A DNA stretch of 64,000 bases from Stenotrophomonas sp. MYb238 (GCF_009496535.1 NZ_WIDL01000002.1:111967-175966), one strand, 5' to 3'. Numbered from the stretch's first letter, positions 17,222-26,004 are shown. The notes: generated from the letters alone by a model not told the origin. Translations and numbers: made by a program.

Positions 17222-18415
17222 ATGAAGGCAAAAACCACCAAGGCCGCCACCGTGACGAAGACCGCCGGAAAGACCGCCAGGGCCGCCGGCAAGACCGCCG
17301 CCGGCAAGGCGCAGACGTCCCCCCGTGTTTCGGCCGGCGGACAGGACGCGGTCGCACTGCTCAAGGCGGACCACCGCCAGGTCGAGCAGATGTTCGCCCG
17401 GTGCGCCGCCACCGACGACCCCGACGACAAGTCCGAGCTGGTCAGGAACATCGGCAACGCGCTGGTCATCCACGCGATGCTGGAGGAGGAAATCTTCTAC
17501 CCGGCGTGCAGGGAGGGCGGCATCGAGGACGCCGTGATGGACGAGGCGCAGGTCGAACACGACACGGTCGGCATGCTGGTCATGGACCTGACCGAAAGCA
17601 GCCCGGAAGCGCCGTACTACGACGCCAAGGTCAAGGTACTTGGTGAATACGTGCAACTGCATGTCCGCGAAGAAGAGAAGCCGAGCAGCGGGATCTTCGC
17701 AAAGGCCGTTTCAGCCGGCCTGGACATGGCAGAGCTGGGGGAACGCCTGAAAGCGCGCAAGCAGGAACTCGAACTGCAGGCGGAAGCCGAAGGCGTCATT
17801 CCCCCGATTTCCCGCTCGCTCGGCACACAGCGTTATTCCGATCATGGAGATATGAACATGGCACGATACAACCAGGAACGCGATGACCAGGGGCGGTTCG
17901 TGAGCGATGACGATCGCCGCTATTCCAGCCAGGGCCGCCAGGACGATGACGACCGTCGCTATGGGCGTTCCCGCTATGAGGACGACGACCGCTCCTCGCG
18001 TGGTCGCAGCGACGACGACCGCGGCGGCCGCTACAGCCGCTCGCGGGACGATGACGATCGCGGCGGTTCCAGCCGTTCGCGCGGCGACGACGATCGCGGT
18101 GGTTCCTCGCGCGGCGGTCACGGCGGCTGGTTCGGCGATCCGGAAGGCCACGCGCGCGCGTCCGAACGCGGCTGGGAAGGACGTCGCAACGACGACGACG
18201 ACCGCGGCGGCCGCTACAGCCGTTCGCGCTACGACGATGACCGTGGCGGTTCCAGCCGCTCGCGTTACGAGGACGATCGCGGCGGTTCCTCGCGTGGCGG
18301 GCACGGCGGCTGGTTCGGCGACCCGGAGGGGCATGCGCGCGCCGCCGAGCGTGGCTGGGAAGGGCGCAGGGACGATGACGACGACCGCGGCCGCCGCAGT
18401 TCGCGTGGCCGCTGA
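17222..18415 (+). CDS. hemerythrin-domain protein fused to a KGG-like stress-repeat tail
   Basis: A 397-residue protein. After a Lys/Ala-rich N-terminus comes a hemerythrin HHE domain (LLKADHRQVEQMF, VIHAMLEEEIFYPA, VEHDTVGMLVMDL, LHVREEEKP) that should bind a non-haem diiron centre for O2, NO or iron sensing. From residue 213 the product becomes an Arg/Asp/Ser/Gly repeat with two copies of GGWFGDPEGHARA..RGWEGRR, the pattern of stand-alone KGG-type stress proteins. The junction contains a ribosome binding site (GGAGA, 17846-17850) and ATG at 17858, so the tail may also be made as a separate protein. CAGGAA precedes the main ATG. Confidence 0.85.
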   Translation: MKAKTTKAATVTKTAGKTARAAGKTAAGKAQTSPRVSAGGQDAVALLKADHRQVEQMFARCAATDDPDDKSELVRNIGNALVIHAMLEEEIFYPACREGGIEDAVMDEAQVEHDTVGMLVMDLTESSPEAPYYDAKVKVLGEYVQLHVREEEKPSSGIFAKAVSAGLDMAELGERLKARKQELELQAEAEGVIPPISRSLGTQRYSDHGDMNMARYNQERDDQGRFVSDDDRRYSSQGRQDDDDRRYGRSRYEDDDRSSRGRSDDDRGGRYSRSRDDDDRGGSSRSRGDDDRGGSSRGGHGGWFGDPEGHARASERGWEGRRNDDDDRGGRYSRSRYDDDRGGSSRSRYEDDRGGSSRGGHGGWFGDPEGHARAAERGWEGRRDDDDDRGRRSSRGR

Positions 18416-18436
18416 GTAGGCCGTGCGCCCATGCAC

Positions 18437-18470
18437 CGCACGAAGGGTCCGCCTGCGGGCCCTTCGTGCG
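18437..18470. terminator. bidirectional hairpin between convergent genes
   Basis: Perfect 11-bp stem cgcacgaaggg/cccttcgtgcg (18437-18447 with 18460-18470) with a GC-rich 12-base loop, 21 bases after the hemerythrin stop and facing the end of the LysR gene. No U-run follows. Confidence 0.6.
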
Positions 18471-18571
18471 TATGGCGTGGACTAGCCGCAGGCAATGGCC
18501 ACGCGACCGCCCGTGCGCGAAGGCGCGGGCCGACACCGCTGTCGACGCCGGCGCGTTCGCGGCGCATGCGG

Positions 18572-19465
18572 TCAGCTGCCCACGCGCAGCGCCTCGATCA
18601 CCAGCGCGAATGCCGGCGAGTGCTGCTTCCGGCTCGGGTAGTACAGGTGGTAGCCGGAGAACGGCGGGCACCAGTCCTGCAGCACGCGCACCAGCCGGCC
18701 TTCCTCGATGTGCGGCGCGAACTCCTCTTCGGGCAGGAAGGCCACGCCGAGGCCGTCGAGCGCGGCCAGCACGATCGGCGGCGAGGTGTTGAAGATCGCC
18801 TGGCCCTCGACCCGCACGTTCACCTGCCGGCCGCGGCGTTCGAACTCCCAGACGTACAGGCCGCCGGCGGTAGGGAAACGGATGTTGAGGCAGTTGTGCC
18901 CGGTGAGGTCCTCGGGAACCCGGGGCGGGGGATGCCGGCTGAAGTACGCCGGCGAAGCGACGGCCGCCATGCGCAGCTTCGGGCCGATGGGCAGGGCGAC
19001 CATGTCGCGGTCGATGCTCTCGCCCAGGCGCACGCCTGCGTCGAAGCGGTCGGCGACGATGTCGCGCAGGCCGTAGCTGACGTCGAACTCGACGCCGATG
19101 TCCGGGTAGCGGTGCATCAACGGCAGCAGCCGCGGCAGCAGCACCGTGCGCAGCACATGGTCGCCACAGGTGATGCGCACCGTGCCGGCCGGCTTGTCGC
19201 GCAGTTCGGTCAGGGCGTCCAGCTCGGCCTCGATCTCGTCGAAGCGGTTGCCGATGGCCAGCAGCAGCCGCTCGCCGGCCGGGGTGGGGGAGACGCTGCG
19301 CGTGGTGCGGGTCAGCAGGCGGATGCGCAGCCGTTCCTCCAGCGCCTTGATCGCCTGGCTCAGCGCCGACTGGGAAACCCCCAGCGCCGCGCCGGCGCGG
19401 GTGAAGCTGCCTTCCCGCGCCACGGTGACGAAGGCCAGCAGGTCGTTGAGGTTGCGTCGTGCCAT
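18572..19465 (-). CDS. LysR-family transcriptional regulator
   Basis: A 297-residue LTTR. The N-terminal winged helix-turn-helix has the usual signature (FTRAGAALGVSQSALSQAIKAL) and is followed by a periplasmic-binding-like effector domain (RITCGDHV ... VALPIGPKLRMAAVASPAYF). It is divergent from the alcohol dehydrogenase/hydrolase pair, with a palindrome in the 90-base gap. It probably activates or represses that unit in response to a small organic ligand. Confidence 0.9.
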   Translation of the reverse strand: MARRNLNDLLAFVTVAREGSFTRAGAALGVSQSALSQAIKALEERLRIRLLTRTTRSVSPTPAGERLLLAIGNRFDEIEAELDALTELRDKPAGTVRITCGDHVLRTVLLPRLLPLMHRYPDIGVEFDVSYGLRDIVADRFDAGVRLGESIDRDMVALPIGPKLRMAAVASPAYFSRHPPPRVPEDLTGHNCLNIRFPTAGGLYVWEFERRGRQVNVRVEGQAIFNTSPPIVLAALDGLGVAFLPEEEFAPHIEEGRLVRVLQDWCPPFSGYHLYYPSRKQHSPAFALVIEALRVGS

Positions 19466-19490
19466 GGCGGCAGTGTGGCACTCCAGATTG

Positions 19491-19505
19491 ATTAGTGGAA
19501 CTAAT
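19491..19505. promoter_or_regulatory. LysR-type operator ATTAGT-N3-ACTAAT
   Basis: Perfect 6-bp inverted repeat with a 3-base spacer, containing the T-N11-A core expected for LTTR binding. It lies between the divergent LysR and alcohol dehydrogenase genes. The inner core TTAG-N5-CTAA recurs at 36700-36712 before another LysR gene. Confidence 0.6.
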
Positions 19506-19555
19506 AGACCTTAAAAGAATCCATCGGCTAATACCTGGAATGCAGGAGGCGCAGA

Positions 19556-20644
19556 ATGCACCCGTCTTCCCACCAGGATGCAGCGCATATGACCCAGCCC
19601 GTCAAAGCCTACGGCGCCCACGCCGGCGACCTTCCCCTGGAACCGATCGACATCGTCCGGCGCGCGCCGGGCCCGCACGACGTGCAGATCGAGATCACCT
19701 ATTGCGGCATCTGCCACTCGGACCTGCACCAGGTGCGCGGCGAATGGCAGGGCACCTGTTTTCCCTGCGTGCCGGGCCATGAAATCGTCGGCCGGGTTTC
19801 CGCCGTGGGCGGGCAGGTGACCGGTTTCGCGCCGGGCGATCTGGTCGGCGTGGGCTGCATCGTCGACAGCTGCCGGCACTGCGCGGACTGCGCCGATGGC
19901 CTGGAGAACTATTGCCACGGCATGGTCGGCACCTACAACGGGCCCACTGCCGATGCGCCGGGCTGGACGCTGGGCGGCTATTCGGAGCGCATCGTCGTCC
20001 ACGAACGCTACGTGCTGCGCATCCGCCATCCCGAAGCGCAGCTGGCGGCGGTGGCGCCGCTGCTGTGCGCCGGCATCACCACCTGGTCGCCGCTGCGCCA
20101 CTGGCAGGCCGGTCCCGGGCGCAAGGTCGGCGTGGTCGGCATCGGCGGGCTCGGCCACATGGGCATCAAGCTGGCCCATGCGCTGGGCGCGCGCGTGGTC
20201 GCCTTCACCACCTCCGAATCCAAGCGCGAGGCCGCGCTGGCGCTGGGCGCCGACGAGGTGGTGGTCTCGCGCGACCGCGAGGCGATGGCGGCGCACGCAG
20301 GCAGCTTCGACCTGATCGTCAATACTGTGGCCGCGCCGCACGACCTGGACGCCTTCCTCGCGCTGCTGCGCCGCGACGGTGCCATGGTGCTGGTCGGCGC
20401 GCCGGCCACGCCGCACCCGTCGCCGAACGTGTTCAACCTGATCACCCAGCGCCGCACCCTGGCCGGGTCGATGATCGGCGGCATTCCCGAAACCCAGGAG
20501 ATGCTCGATTTCTGCGCCGGGCACGGCATCGTCGCCGACATCGAACTGATCGCCGCCGACGGCATCAATGCCGCCTACGAACGCATGCTGGCGGGCGACG
20601 TGAAATACCGCTTCGTCATCGACAACGCGACCCTGTCCCGATGA
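19556..20644 (+). CDS. zinc-dependent NAD(P) alcohol dehydrogenase (YahK/cinnamyl-alcohol type)
   Basis: A 362-residue medium-chain dehydrogenase. The catalytic zinc site is seen in CGICHSDLH and PGHE. Structural zinc cysteines lie in the CRHCADCADGLENYC cluster. The Rossmann motif GIGGLGHMGIKLA is near residue 200. The family reduces a broad range of aldehydes with NADPH. GGAGGC six bases before the ATG at 19556 supports that start; a second Met at 19589 is possible. The stop overlaps the hydrolase gene by four bases. Confidence 0.92.
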   Translation: MHPSSHQDAAHMTQPVKAYGAHAGDLPLEPIDIVRRAPGPHDVQIEITYCGICHSDLHQVRGEWQGTCFPCVPGHEIVGRVSAVGGQVTGFAPGDLVGVGCIVDSCRHCADCADGLENYCHGMVGTYNGPTADAPGWTLGGYSERIVVHERYVLRIRHPEAQLAAVAPLLCAGITTWSPLRHWQAGPGRKVGVVGIGGLGHMGIKLAHALGARVVAFTTSESKREAALALGADEVVVSRDREAMAAHAGSFDLIVNTVAAPHDLDAFLALLRRDGAMVLVGAPATPHPSPNVFNLITQRRTLAGSMIGGIPETQEMLDFCAGHGIVADIELIAADGINAAYERMLAGDVKYRFVIDNATLSR

Positions 20645-21690
20645 GGCCGATGCCGATGAGAACGCTGCTGCTCGCGCTGGCGCTCGCCGCCGCGATTCCT
20701 GCCGCCCCGGCGCAGGACCTGTCCCACGGCGCGGACAATTTCTACCGGAGCGGGCGGCTTACCCAGCGCAAGGTGAACTTCGACAACCAGTACCGCATGC
20801 GCATCGCCGGCAACCTGTTCCTGCCCGGCGACCATGAACCCGGCAGGCGCTACCCGGCCATCATCGTCGGCCATCCGATGGGCGCGGTGAAGGAACAGAG
20901 CGCGACCCTGTACGCGCAGAAGCTGGCCGAGCAGGGCTTCGTCACCCTCGCCATCGACCAGTCGTTCTGGGGCGAAAGCGCGGGGCAGCCGCGCAACGTG
21001 GTGGCGCCGGACATCTACGCCGAAGCCTTCAGCGCCGCGGTGGACTACCTGGGGATGCAGGACTTCGTCGACCGCGAGCGGATTGGCGTGCTGGGCATCT
21101 GCGGCAGCGGCAGCTTGGCGATCAGCGCGGCCAAGATCGATCCACGCATGAAGGCCATCGCCACCGTAAGCATGTACGACATGGGTGCGGCCAACCGCGA
21201 TGCGTTGAACCATTCGCAGACGCTGGAACAGCGCAAAGCGATCATCGACGAGGCCGCGCGGCAGCGCTGGGTCGAGGCCGGGGGCGGCGCGACGCGGTAC
21301 ACCAGCGGCACCGTGCACCGGCTCGAGGCCGATACCCATCCGATCCAGCGCGAGTTCTACGATTTCTACCGCACCCCGCGCGGCGCGTTCACGCCGGCCG
21401 GGTCGTCGCCCGAGCTGACCACGCACCCGACGCTGAGCAGCAACGTGAAGTTCATGAACTTCTACCCGTTCAACGACATCGAGACGATCTCGCCGCGGCC
21501 GATGCTGTTCATCAGCGGCGACCAGGCGCACTCGAAGGAGTTCAGCGAACAGGCCTACCGCCTGGCCGGCCAGCCCAAGGAACTGGTCTGGGTGAAGGGT
21601 GCCGGGCACGTGGACCTGTACGACCGCACCGACCTGATCCCGTTCGAACGGCTGGCGTCGTTCTTCCGGCGCAACCTGCCGGCGCCATAG
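20641..21690 (+). CDS. exported alpha/beta hydrolase (YcjY / dienelactone hydrolase-like)
   Basis: A protein of about 349 residues with an N-terminal signal peptide (LLLALALAAAIPAAPAQ). The alpha/beta-hydrolase fold shows a Cys at the nucleophile elbow (GICGSGS), as in dienelactone hydrolases, an acidic residue in FISGDQAHS and a His in GAGHVDLYD. The substrate is unknown. The ATG overlaps the dehydrogenase stop (ATGA); in-frame ATGs at 20650 and 20656 are alternatives, the last with GAGG nine bases upstream. Confidence 0.85.
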   Translation: MRPMPMRTLLLALALAAAIPAAPAQDLSHGADNFYRSGRLTQRKVNFDNQYRMRIAGNLFLPGDHEPGRRYPAIIVGHPMGAVKEQSATLYAQKLAEQGFVTLAIDQSFWGESAGQPRNVVAPDIYAEAFSAAVDYLGMQDFVDRERIGVLGICGSGSLAISAAKIDPRMKAIATVSMYDMGAANRDALNHSQTLEQRKAIIDEAARQRWVEAGGGATRYTSGTVHRLEADTHPIQREFYDFYRTPRGAFTPAGSSPELTTHPTLSSNVKFMNFYPFNDIETISPRPMLFISGDQAHSKEFSEQAYRLAGQPKELVWVKGAGHVDLYDRTDLIPFERLASFFRRNLPAP

Positions 21691-21735
21691 CCGCCGCACG
21701 CCTTCCGGCGCTTCCGCCTTCCCGCTGTCGACGAC

Positions 21736-21765
21736 CGCGCCCGCACCGGGCGCGCGGCGTCTTTC
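21736..21765 (+). terminator. hairpin terminator candidate after the hydrolase gene
   Basis: Stem cgcgcccg/cgggcgcg (21736-21743 with 21747-21754), 3-base loop, followed after a few bases by tcttt. It lies in the 90-base gap before the MFS gene. Confidence 0.4.
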
Positions 21766-21780
21766 GTCCATGGAACCGCA

Positions 21781-22998
21781 ATGACCTCTTCTCCGATATC
21801 CGCCGCCGCGCCGCAGGACGCCGGCCGCGAACGCGCCCGCTGGGGCGGCGTGTTCGCCATGACGCTGTGCGTGTTCGCCCTGATCGCCTCCGAATTCATG
21901 CCGGTCAGCCTGTTGACGCCGATGGCGGCCGACCTGGGCGTCAGCGAAGGGCTGGCCGGCTACGGGATTGCCATCTCAGGCGTCTTCGCGGTGCTGACCA
22001 GCCTGTCGATCGCGCGGCTGGCCGGCGCCATGGACCGCAGGACGCTGCTGCTGGCATTGACCGCGCTGATGGCGCTGTCCGGCGCCGTTGTCGCGCTGGC
22101 CCCGGACTACCCTACCTACATGGCCGGCCGCGCACTCATCGGTGTGGTCATCGGCGGCTTCTGGTCGATGTCGGCCGCTACCGCCATGCGCCTGGTGCCC
22201 GCCGGCCAGGTGCCGCGCGCCCTGGCCATCTTCAACGGCGGCAACGCGCTGGCGACGGTGATCGCCGCGCCGCTGGGCAGCTACCTGGGCGCGGTGATCG
22301 GCTGGCGGGGAGCATTCCTGTGCCTGCTGCCGGTGGCGGCGATCGCGTTCGCCTGGCAATGGATCAGCCTGCCGCGCATGGCGGCGGCGACCGGCACGAC
22401 GCGCGCGCAGGTCTTCCACCTGCTGCGGCGCAGGCCGGTGCTGCTGGGCATGGCCGCCTGCGGCGCTTTCTTCATGGGCCAGTTCGCGCTGTTCACCTAC
22501 GTACGCCCATTCCTGGAGACGGTCACGCGAGTGGATGCCAAGGGCTTGTCGCTGGTCCTGCTGGGCATCGGTGTCTCCGGCTTCCTCGGCACCGTGGCGA
22601 TCGGTGCGTTCCTGCGGCGCGGCCTGTACCGCACGTTGGCCGTCATTCCGGTTGCGATGGCCGCCATTGCGCTGGTGCTGATTCCCGCCGGTGGCTGGCT
22701 GTGGGCCGCAGGGGCGCTGCTGGCGCTGTGGGGCATGCTCGCCACCGCGGCACCGGTGGGATGGTGGAGCTGGGTGGCCAGGAACTTTCCCCACGACGCC
22801 GAGGCCGGCGGCGGGCTGATGGTCGCCGTCGTGCAGTGTTCCATCGCGCTGGGTTCGACCGTGGGCGGGCTGTTGTTCGACGGCCGTGGCTACCAGGCCA
22901 CCTTCGTCGCCGCCGCCGCGATCCTGCTGCTGGCGGCGCTGCTGGCCGGGCTGACGGCGGCGGCGACGAGGCCGCAGGCCGCGGGAGGCGAGGGCTGA
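21781..22998 (+). CDS. MFS transporter (drug/sugar efflux type)
   Basis: A 405-residue inner membrane carrier with 12 predicted helices. Helix 1 (VFAMTLCVFALIASEFMPVS) and the motif-A region after helix 2 (RLAGAMDRRTLLLA) resemble the DHA1/arabinose-efflux branch (FALIASEFMPVSLLTPMAADL). The substrate cannot be inferred. It follows the dehydrogenase/hydrolase pair in the same direction and may belong to the LysR-controlled unit. Confidence 0.88.
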   Translation: MTSSPISAAAPQDAGRERARWGGVFAMTLCVFALIASEFMPVSLLTPMAADLGVSEGLAGYGIAISGVFAVLTSLSIARLAGAMDRRTLLLALTALMALSGAVVALAPDYPTYMAGRALIGVVIGGFWSMSAATAMRLVPAGQVPRALAIFNGGNALATVIAAPLGSYLGAVIGWRGAFLCLLPVAAIAFAWQWISLPRMAAATGTTRAQVFHLLRRRPVLLGMAACGAFFMGQFALFTYVRPFLETVTRVDAKGLSLVLLGIGVSGFLGTVAIGAFLRRGLYRTLAVIPVAMAAIALVLIPAGGWLWAAGALLALWGMLATAAPVGWWSWVARNFPHDAEAGGGLMVAVVQCSIALGSTVGGLLFDGRGYQATFVAAAAILLLAALLAGLTAAATRPQAAGGEG

Positions 22999-23141
22999 TG
23001 CGCGCCTGCGTCCGCACCGCGCTGCTGCCGGTGGCCTTGATGGCCTGCTGCCCCTTGCGCCGGCCGCATGCGCAAGGGGCGATGATGCCGCTGTCGCCGC
23101 AAGTCCCTGGGTTGCCAACACACCGGAGAACCGTTCGATGA
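22998..23141 (+). CDS. possible 47-residue leader peptide or remnant signal sequence
   Basis: A short frame overlapping the MFS stop (tgATG) and the next gene's ATG (ATGA). The N-terminus is hydrophobic and lipobox-like ([11 protein letters not shown]). It may be a coupled small protein, or a signal sequence put out of frame with the cyclophilin-like domain that follows. Confidence 0.3.
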   Translation: MRACVRTALLPVALMACCPLRRPHAQGAMMPLSPQVPGLPTHRRTVR

Positions 23142-23494
23142 AGATCCGCCTGGTGATCGATGGCCACGTACTGCCCGCCACGCTGGAGGACGGCGCCGCC
23201 ACCCGCGATTTCCTCGCGCAGCTGCCGCTGGCCCTGCAACTGGAGGACTACGCCGCCACCGAGAAGATCGCGCAGCTGCCGCGCCCGCTCACGACCGCGG
23301 GCGCGCCCGCCGGCGTGACCCCGGCCGCGGGCGATCTGGCCTTCTACGCGCCGTGGGGCAACCTGGCGATCTTCCACACGCCGTTCGGCTACTCGAAGGG
23401 CCTGGTCCGGCTGGGCCGCATCGACGGCGACCTGCAGGCGCTGCGGCGTCCGGGGCCGGTACAGGTCCGCATCGAACCGGCCACGGACGACTGA
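23138..23494 (+). CDS. cyclophilin-like fold protein
   Basis: A 118-residue protein of the small cyclophilin-like beta-barrel family ([57 protein letters not shown]). Relatives often sit beside NADPH oxidoreductases, cupins and MFS carriers as they do here. Activity is unproven, and prolyl-isomerase residues are not evident. Confidence 0.8.
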   Translation: MKIRLVIDGHVLPATLEDGAATRDFLAQLPLALQLEDYAATEKIAQLPRPLTTAGAPAGVTPAAGDLAFYAPWGNLAIFHTPFGYSKGLVRLGRIDGDLQALRRPGPVQVRIEPATDD

Positions 23495-23530
23495 CATCCC
23501 GAAGCTCTCACCCAAGAAGCGAGGCATTCC

Positions 23531-23937
23531 ATGGAAATCAAGCGCGCTGGCTCCCAGCCTTCGATCAAGGGCCCGGCCGAGTGGTTCACCGGCACGGTCC
23601 GCATCGACCCGTTGAACGCGCCGCCCGAACCGGCGCGCGCATCCTGCGCCGCCGTCACCTTCCGGGCGCACGTACGGCCTGGCATACGCATCCGCTGGGC
23701 CAGACGCTGATCGTCACCTCCGGCTGCGGCTGGACCCAGTGCGAGGGCGGACCCATCGTCGAGATCCGCGCAGGCGACGTGGTCTGGTGCCCGCCGGGAC
23801 ACCGCCACTGGCATGGCGCGTCGCCGACCACCGCGATGACCCATATCGCCATCTAGGAAGCGCTGGACGGCCGGAACGTCGAATGGGCCGAGCATGTCAG
23901 CGACGCGCAATATCTGGCCGGTCCACCGCGGGATTGA
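23531..23937 (+). pseudogene. cupin-domain protein, disrupted by a frameshift and an amber codon
   Basis: The first frame begins normally ([26 protein letters not shown]) and reads to AAVTF near 23,667. There the reading frame shifts: the continuation [17 protein letters not shown] lies in another frame, consistent with loss of about four bases. The second frame carries the cupin metal-binding histidines (WHTHP, HRHWHG), then meets TAG at 23854-23856 where relatives would have Gln, after which 27 sensible codons continue to TGA at 23937. Two independent lesions argue for a decaying gene rather than one sequencing error. Confidence 0.8.
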
Positions 23938-24042
23938 GCAGAGCGGCGGCATGCCGCGACGACGGGCCCGCGCGCAGATGCGAGAGGCCGGCGCATTGCC
24001 GACCGCCGCCGCCAAGCGCGCTGACGCCAGCCGCCAGCCTTC

Positions 24043-24747
24043 TCACGCGGTGAATGCGTCCCGTGCATCGGTGGCGTTGAACGGCAGCCAGCGCAGCCGC
24101 GAGCGCGGCGTCGGGTCCATGACGACGCGTTCGACAAGGTCGTGCCGCGTGCCGCCCATGTCCAGTTCGCGTTCGACGGCTGCCAGCCGCGGCGACAATA
24201 TGCGCAACACCGCTTCGTCGCGGCATACGCCCAGCCACACCCGCATGCCGGCGCCATGCACGCCCGGCCCGTCGTAGGCCGCGAATGCATGTTCGGCACG
24301 CGCGGCGAAGGCGTCGAGGTGGGCGTTCGCCACTGCGAACACCAGCGCCACCACGATGCCGCCGGCACCGCCGGGCCGCACTACCGGGTCGACCGCCGGA
24401 AGCACGGCGATGCCGCGTCCGGGGTGCAGCGGCGGCATCGGCATCTCGCTGTCGTTGTCACTGGCGGGCAGGATCGCGTTGACCTTGGCGCGGTGCTCAC
24501 GCCATGGCGGACCGCAGTAAAAGGCGGCGTTGACCACCGGCCGCGCCTGCTGGTCGTGGAATCCGCGCAGCCAAGTGAAACGCTCCGGATCGCCGTGTTC
24601 GACGAACTGCCCGGACACCGTGGCGCCGGGCAGCTTCGATGGCGTGCCGGCATGAACCGACGCACCGGCTTTGGCAGCGGCGTCGCATCCGGCTTCACGC
24701 GTATCGGACGCCGCGCGGCAAGGCGGAGCAGCGCCGCGATGATTCAC
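24043..24747 (-). CDS. NIPSNAP-like protein, N-terminus atypical or degraded
   Basis: A 234-codon frame. The segment GQFVEHGDPERFTWLRGF...FYCGPPWREHRAKVNA resembles the middle of NIPSNAP/dimeric alpha-beta-barrel proteins, and a second such unit may follow (VALVFAVANAHLDAF). The expected family start (a beta strand with ELR-x-Y and HPG) is missing: the first 40 codons from the GTG at 24747 are Ala/Arg-rich and not family-like. The next gene starts only 34 bases away, divergently. The 5' part is probably replaced or frameshifted, and the gene may be a pseudogene. Confidence 0.5.
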   Translation of the reverse strand: MNHRGAAPPCRAASDTREAGCDAAAKAGASVHAGTPSKLPGATVSGQFVEHGDPERFTWLRGFHDQQARPVVNAAFYCGPPWREHRAKVNAILPASDNDSEMPMPPLHPGRGIAVLPAVDPVVRPGGAGGIVVALVFAVANAHLDAFAARAEHAFAAYDGPGVHGAGMRVWLGVCRDEAVLRILSPRLAAVERELDMGGTRHDLVERVVMDPTPRSRLRWLPFNATDARDAFTA

Positions 24748-24781
24748 GCCACGGCGAGCGTAGCCGGTCTACGGTGCCGGC

Positions 24782-25426
24782 ATGGCACGCAGATCCGTAC
24801 GCGAACCGCCGCAGTTGGCCAAACCGGTGGACGAGGTGCCGGCCGGGAGCCTGGCCGTCCTGCGCCGGGAAGCGGCCGATTGCCGGCGCTGCCCGCTGTG
24901 GCGGCATGCCACGCAGACCGTGTTTGGCACCGGACCGCGCCGCGCGGCGATGATGCTCATCGGCGAACAGCCCGGCGCGCACGAGGACCTGGAGGGACAG
25001 CCGTTCGTCGGGCCCGCCGGTCGCCTGCTGCGCGAGGCGCTCGCCGACGCCGGCCTCGATGCCGCCGAAATGTACATGACCAACACGGTCAAGCATTTCA
25101 AGTACGAACAGCGCGGCAAGGCGCGCCTGCACAAGCGCGCCAGCGCTTCCGAGCAGGCCGCCTGTCGTCCGTGGCTGGCCGCGGAACTGCTGCAGGTACG
25201 TCCGCGCGTGGTGGTCGCGCTCGGCGCGATGGCGGCGCAGACGTTGTTCGGCACTACGTTCCGGATCAGCCGGCAGCGGGGCACGTGGCAGGCACTGGGA
25301 GAGGAAACGCAGGCGCTGGCCACATGGCATCCCTCGGCGATCCTGCGCATGCCTTCGCCGCAGCGTGAACGCACGCGTGCGGAACTGGTCGCCGACCTGG
25401 CGCTCGCGGCAACGGCGCTTGCCTGA
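24782..25426 (+). CDS. UdgX-type uracil-DNA glycosylase superfamily protein
   Basis: A 214-residue protein with an iron-sulfur cluster. Cysteines are at C34/C37 (DCRRCPLW) and ACRPW. The uracil-pocket motif is GEQPGAHED and the C-terminal motif TWHPSAILR. Between them an Arg-rich loop GKARLHKRAS corresponds to the UdgX insert (KRRIH), whose His forms a covalent bond with the abasic sugar after uracil excision; the His (H117) is kept while the usual preceding Arg is Ala. Expected role: removal or trapping of uracil in DNA. The start ATG at 24782 lacks a strong ribosome binding site. Confidence 0.85.
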   Translation: MARRSVREPPQLAKPVDEVPAGSLAVLRREAADCRRCPLWRHATQTVFGTGPRRAAMMLIGEQPGAHEDLEGQPFVGPAGRLLREALADAGLDAAEMYMTNTVKHFKYEQRGKARLHKRASASEQAACRPWLAAELLQVRPRVVVALGAMAAQTLFGTTFRISRQRGTWQALGEETQALATWHPSAILRMPSPQRERTRAELVADLALAATALA

Positions 25427-25734
25427 CGCAGCGGAGAGTCGCGCATTCATGCGCTTGGTGCATGGGATGCGCGCAGGGCAGGCGGCTATTTGGACAGAGA
25501 GCAGAGGCAGTACCCACACGCATTGGCTTTCAAGCCTGATCAACAAATGCGTTCATGCCGAGAGACTTTCTTGTGCGGAGAACGGCGTGTTTGTCGAGGT
25601 TTGTCGTCTGCTTCGTGTTGGCAGCATGAGCTTCTTCACGTGCCATCCACGTGTTCCAACCTCAACTGAAGGCGGATCGGGGATCCTGCGAAAAGGCCGC
25701 TATATTCCCAGCTCCGAGACGAAGGAGGATTGGA
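25427..25734 (+). promoter_or_regulatory. 308-base upstream region of the lipoprotein gene
   Basis: A lower-GC stretch without a convincing gene. TATATT at 25701-25706 is a plausible -10 element, 34 bases before the ATG at 25735, but no good -35 is seen. No tRNA or riboswitch fold was recognised. Confidence 0.35.
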
Positions 25735-26004
25735 ATGTTCCTGACCAAACAGCATCTGAAGACGGCCGGTACGCTGGGTGTGGCGCTCGTCGCCACCTTG
25801 AGCCTTGGCGCCTGCGCCACCTACAAGGACGAGTTTGCAACGATCAACACCCGCCTCGATCAGCTCGACGCGCGCGTGCAGGGCGCGGCCCAGAGTGCCG
25901 AGTCCGCCAATCAGTCCGCGCAGCGGGCCAACCAGCGGCTGGATCAGATCGAAGGCCGCGTCCAGCAGCTCGAAACGGCACCGCGCCGCAACGCGCGCGG
26001 TTGA
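25735..26004 (+). CDS. alanine-zipper (Lpp-like) outer membrane lipoprotein
   Basis: An 89-residue lipoprotein. The signal peptide ends in LSLGAC (Cys27). A single long coiled coil follows with heptad Ala/Leu spacing (INTRLDQLDARVQGAAQSA ... ANQRLDQIEGRVQQLE) and a short Arg-rich tail. Such proteins trimerise and brace the envelope. A very strong ribosome binding site (GAAGGAGGA) precedes the ATG, and an excellent intrinsic terminator follows, as expected for an abundant protein. Confidence 0.9.
   Translation: MFLTKQHLKTAGTLGVALVATLSLGACATYKDEFATINTRLDQLDARVQGAAQSAESANQSAQRANQRLDQIEGRVQQLETAPRRNARG

Noticed and set aside
17858-18415. Possible tandem repeat or CRISPR-like array in the RGG/DDDR tail
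   Set aside because: The repeats are in-frame protein repeats of variable length; no constant direct repeat with unique spacers.
17711-18436. Minus-strand 241-codon frame opposite the hemerythrin tail
   Set aside because: Val/Ala repeats are the reverse image of the Asp/Arg repeat codons on the plus strand.
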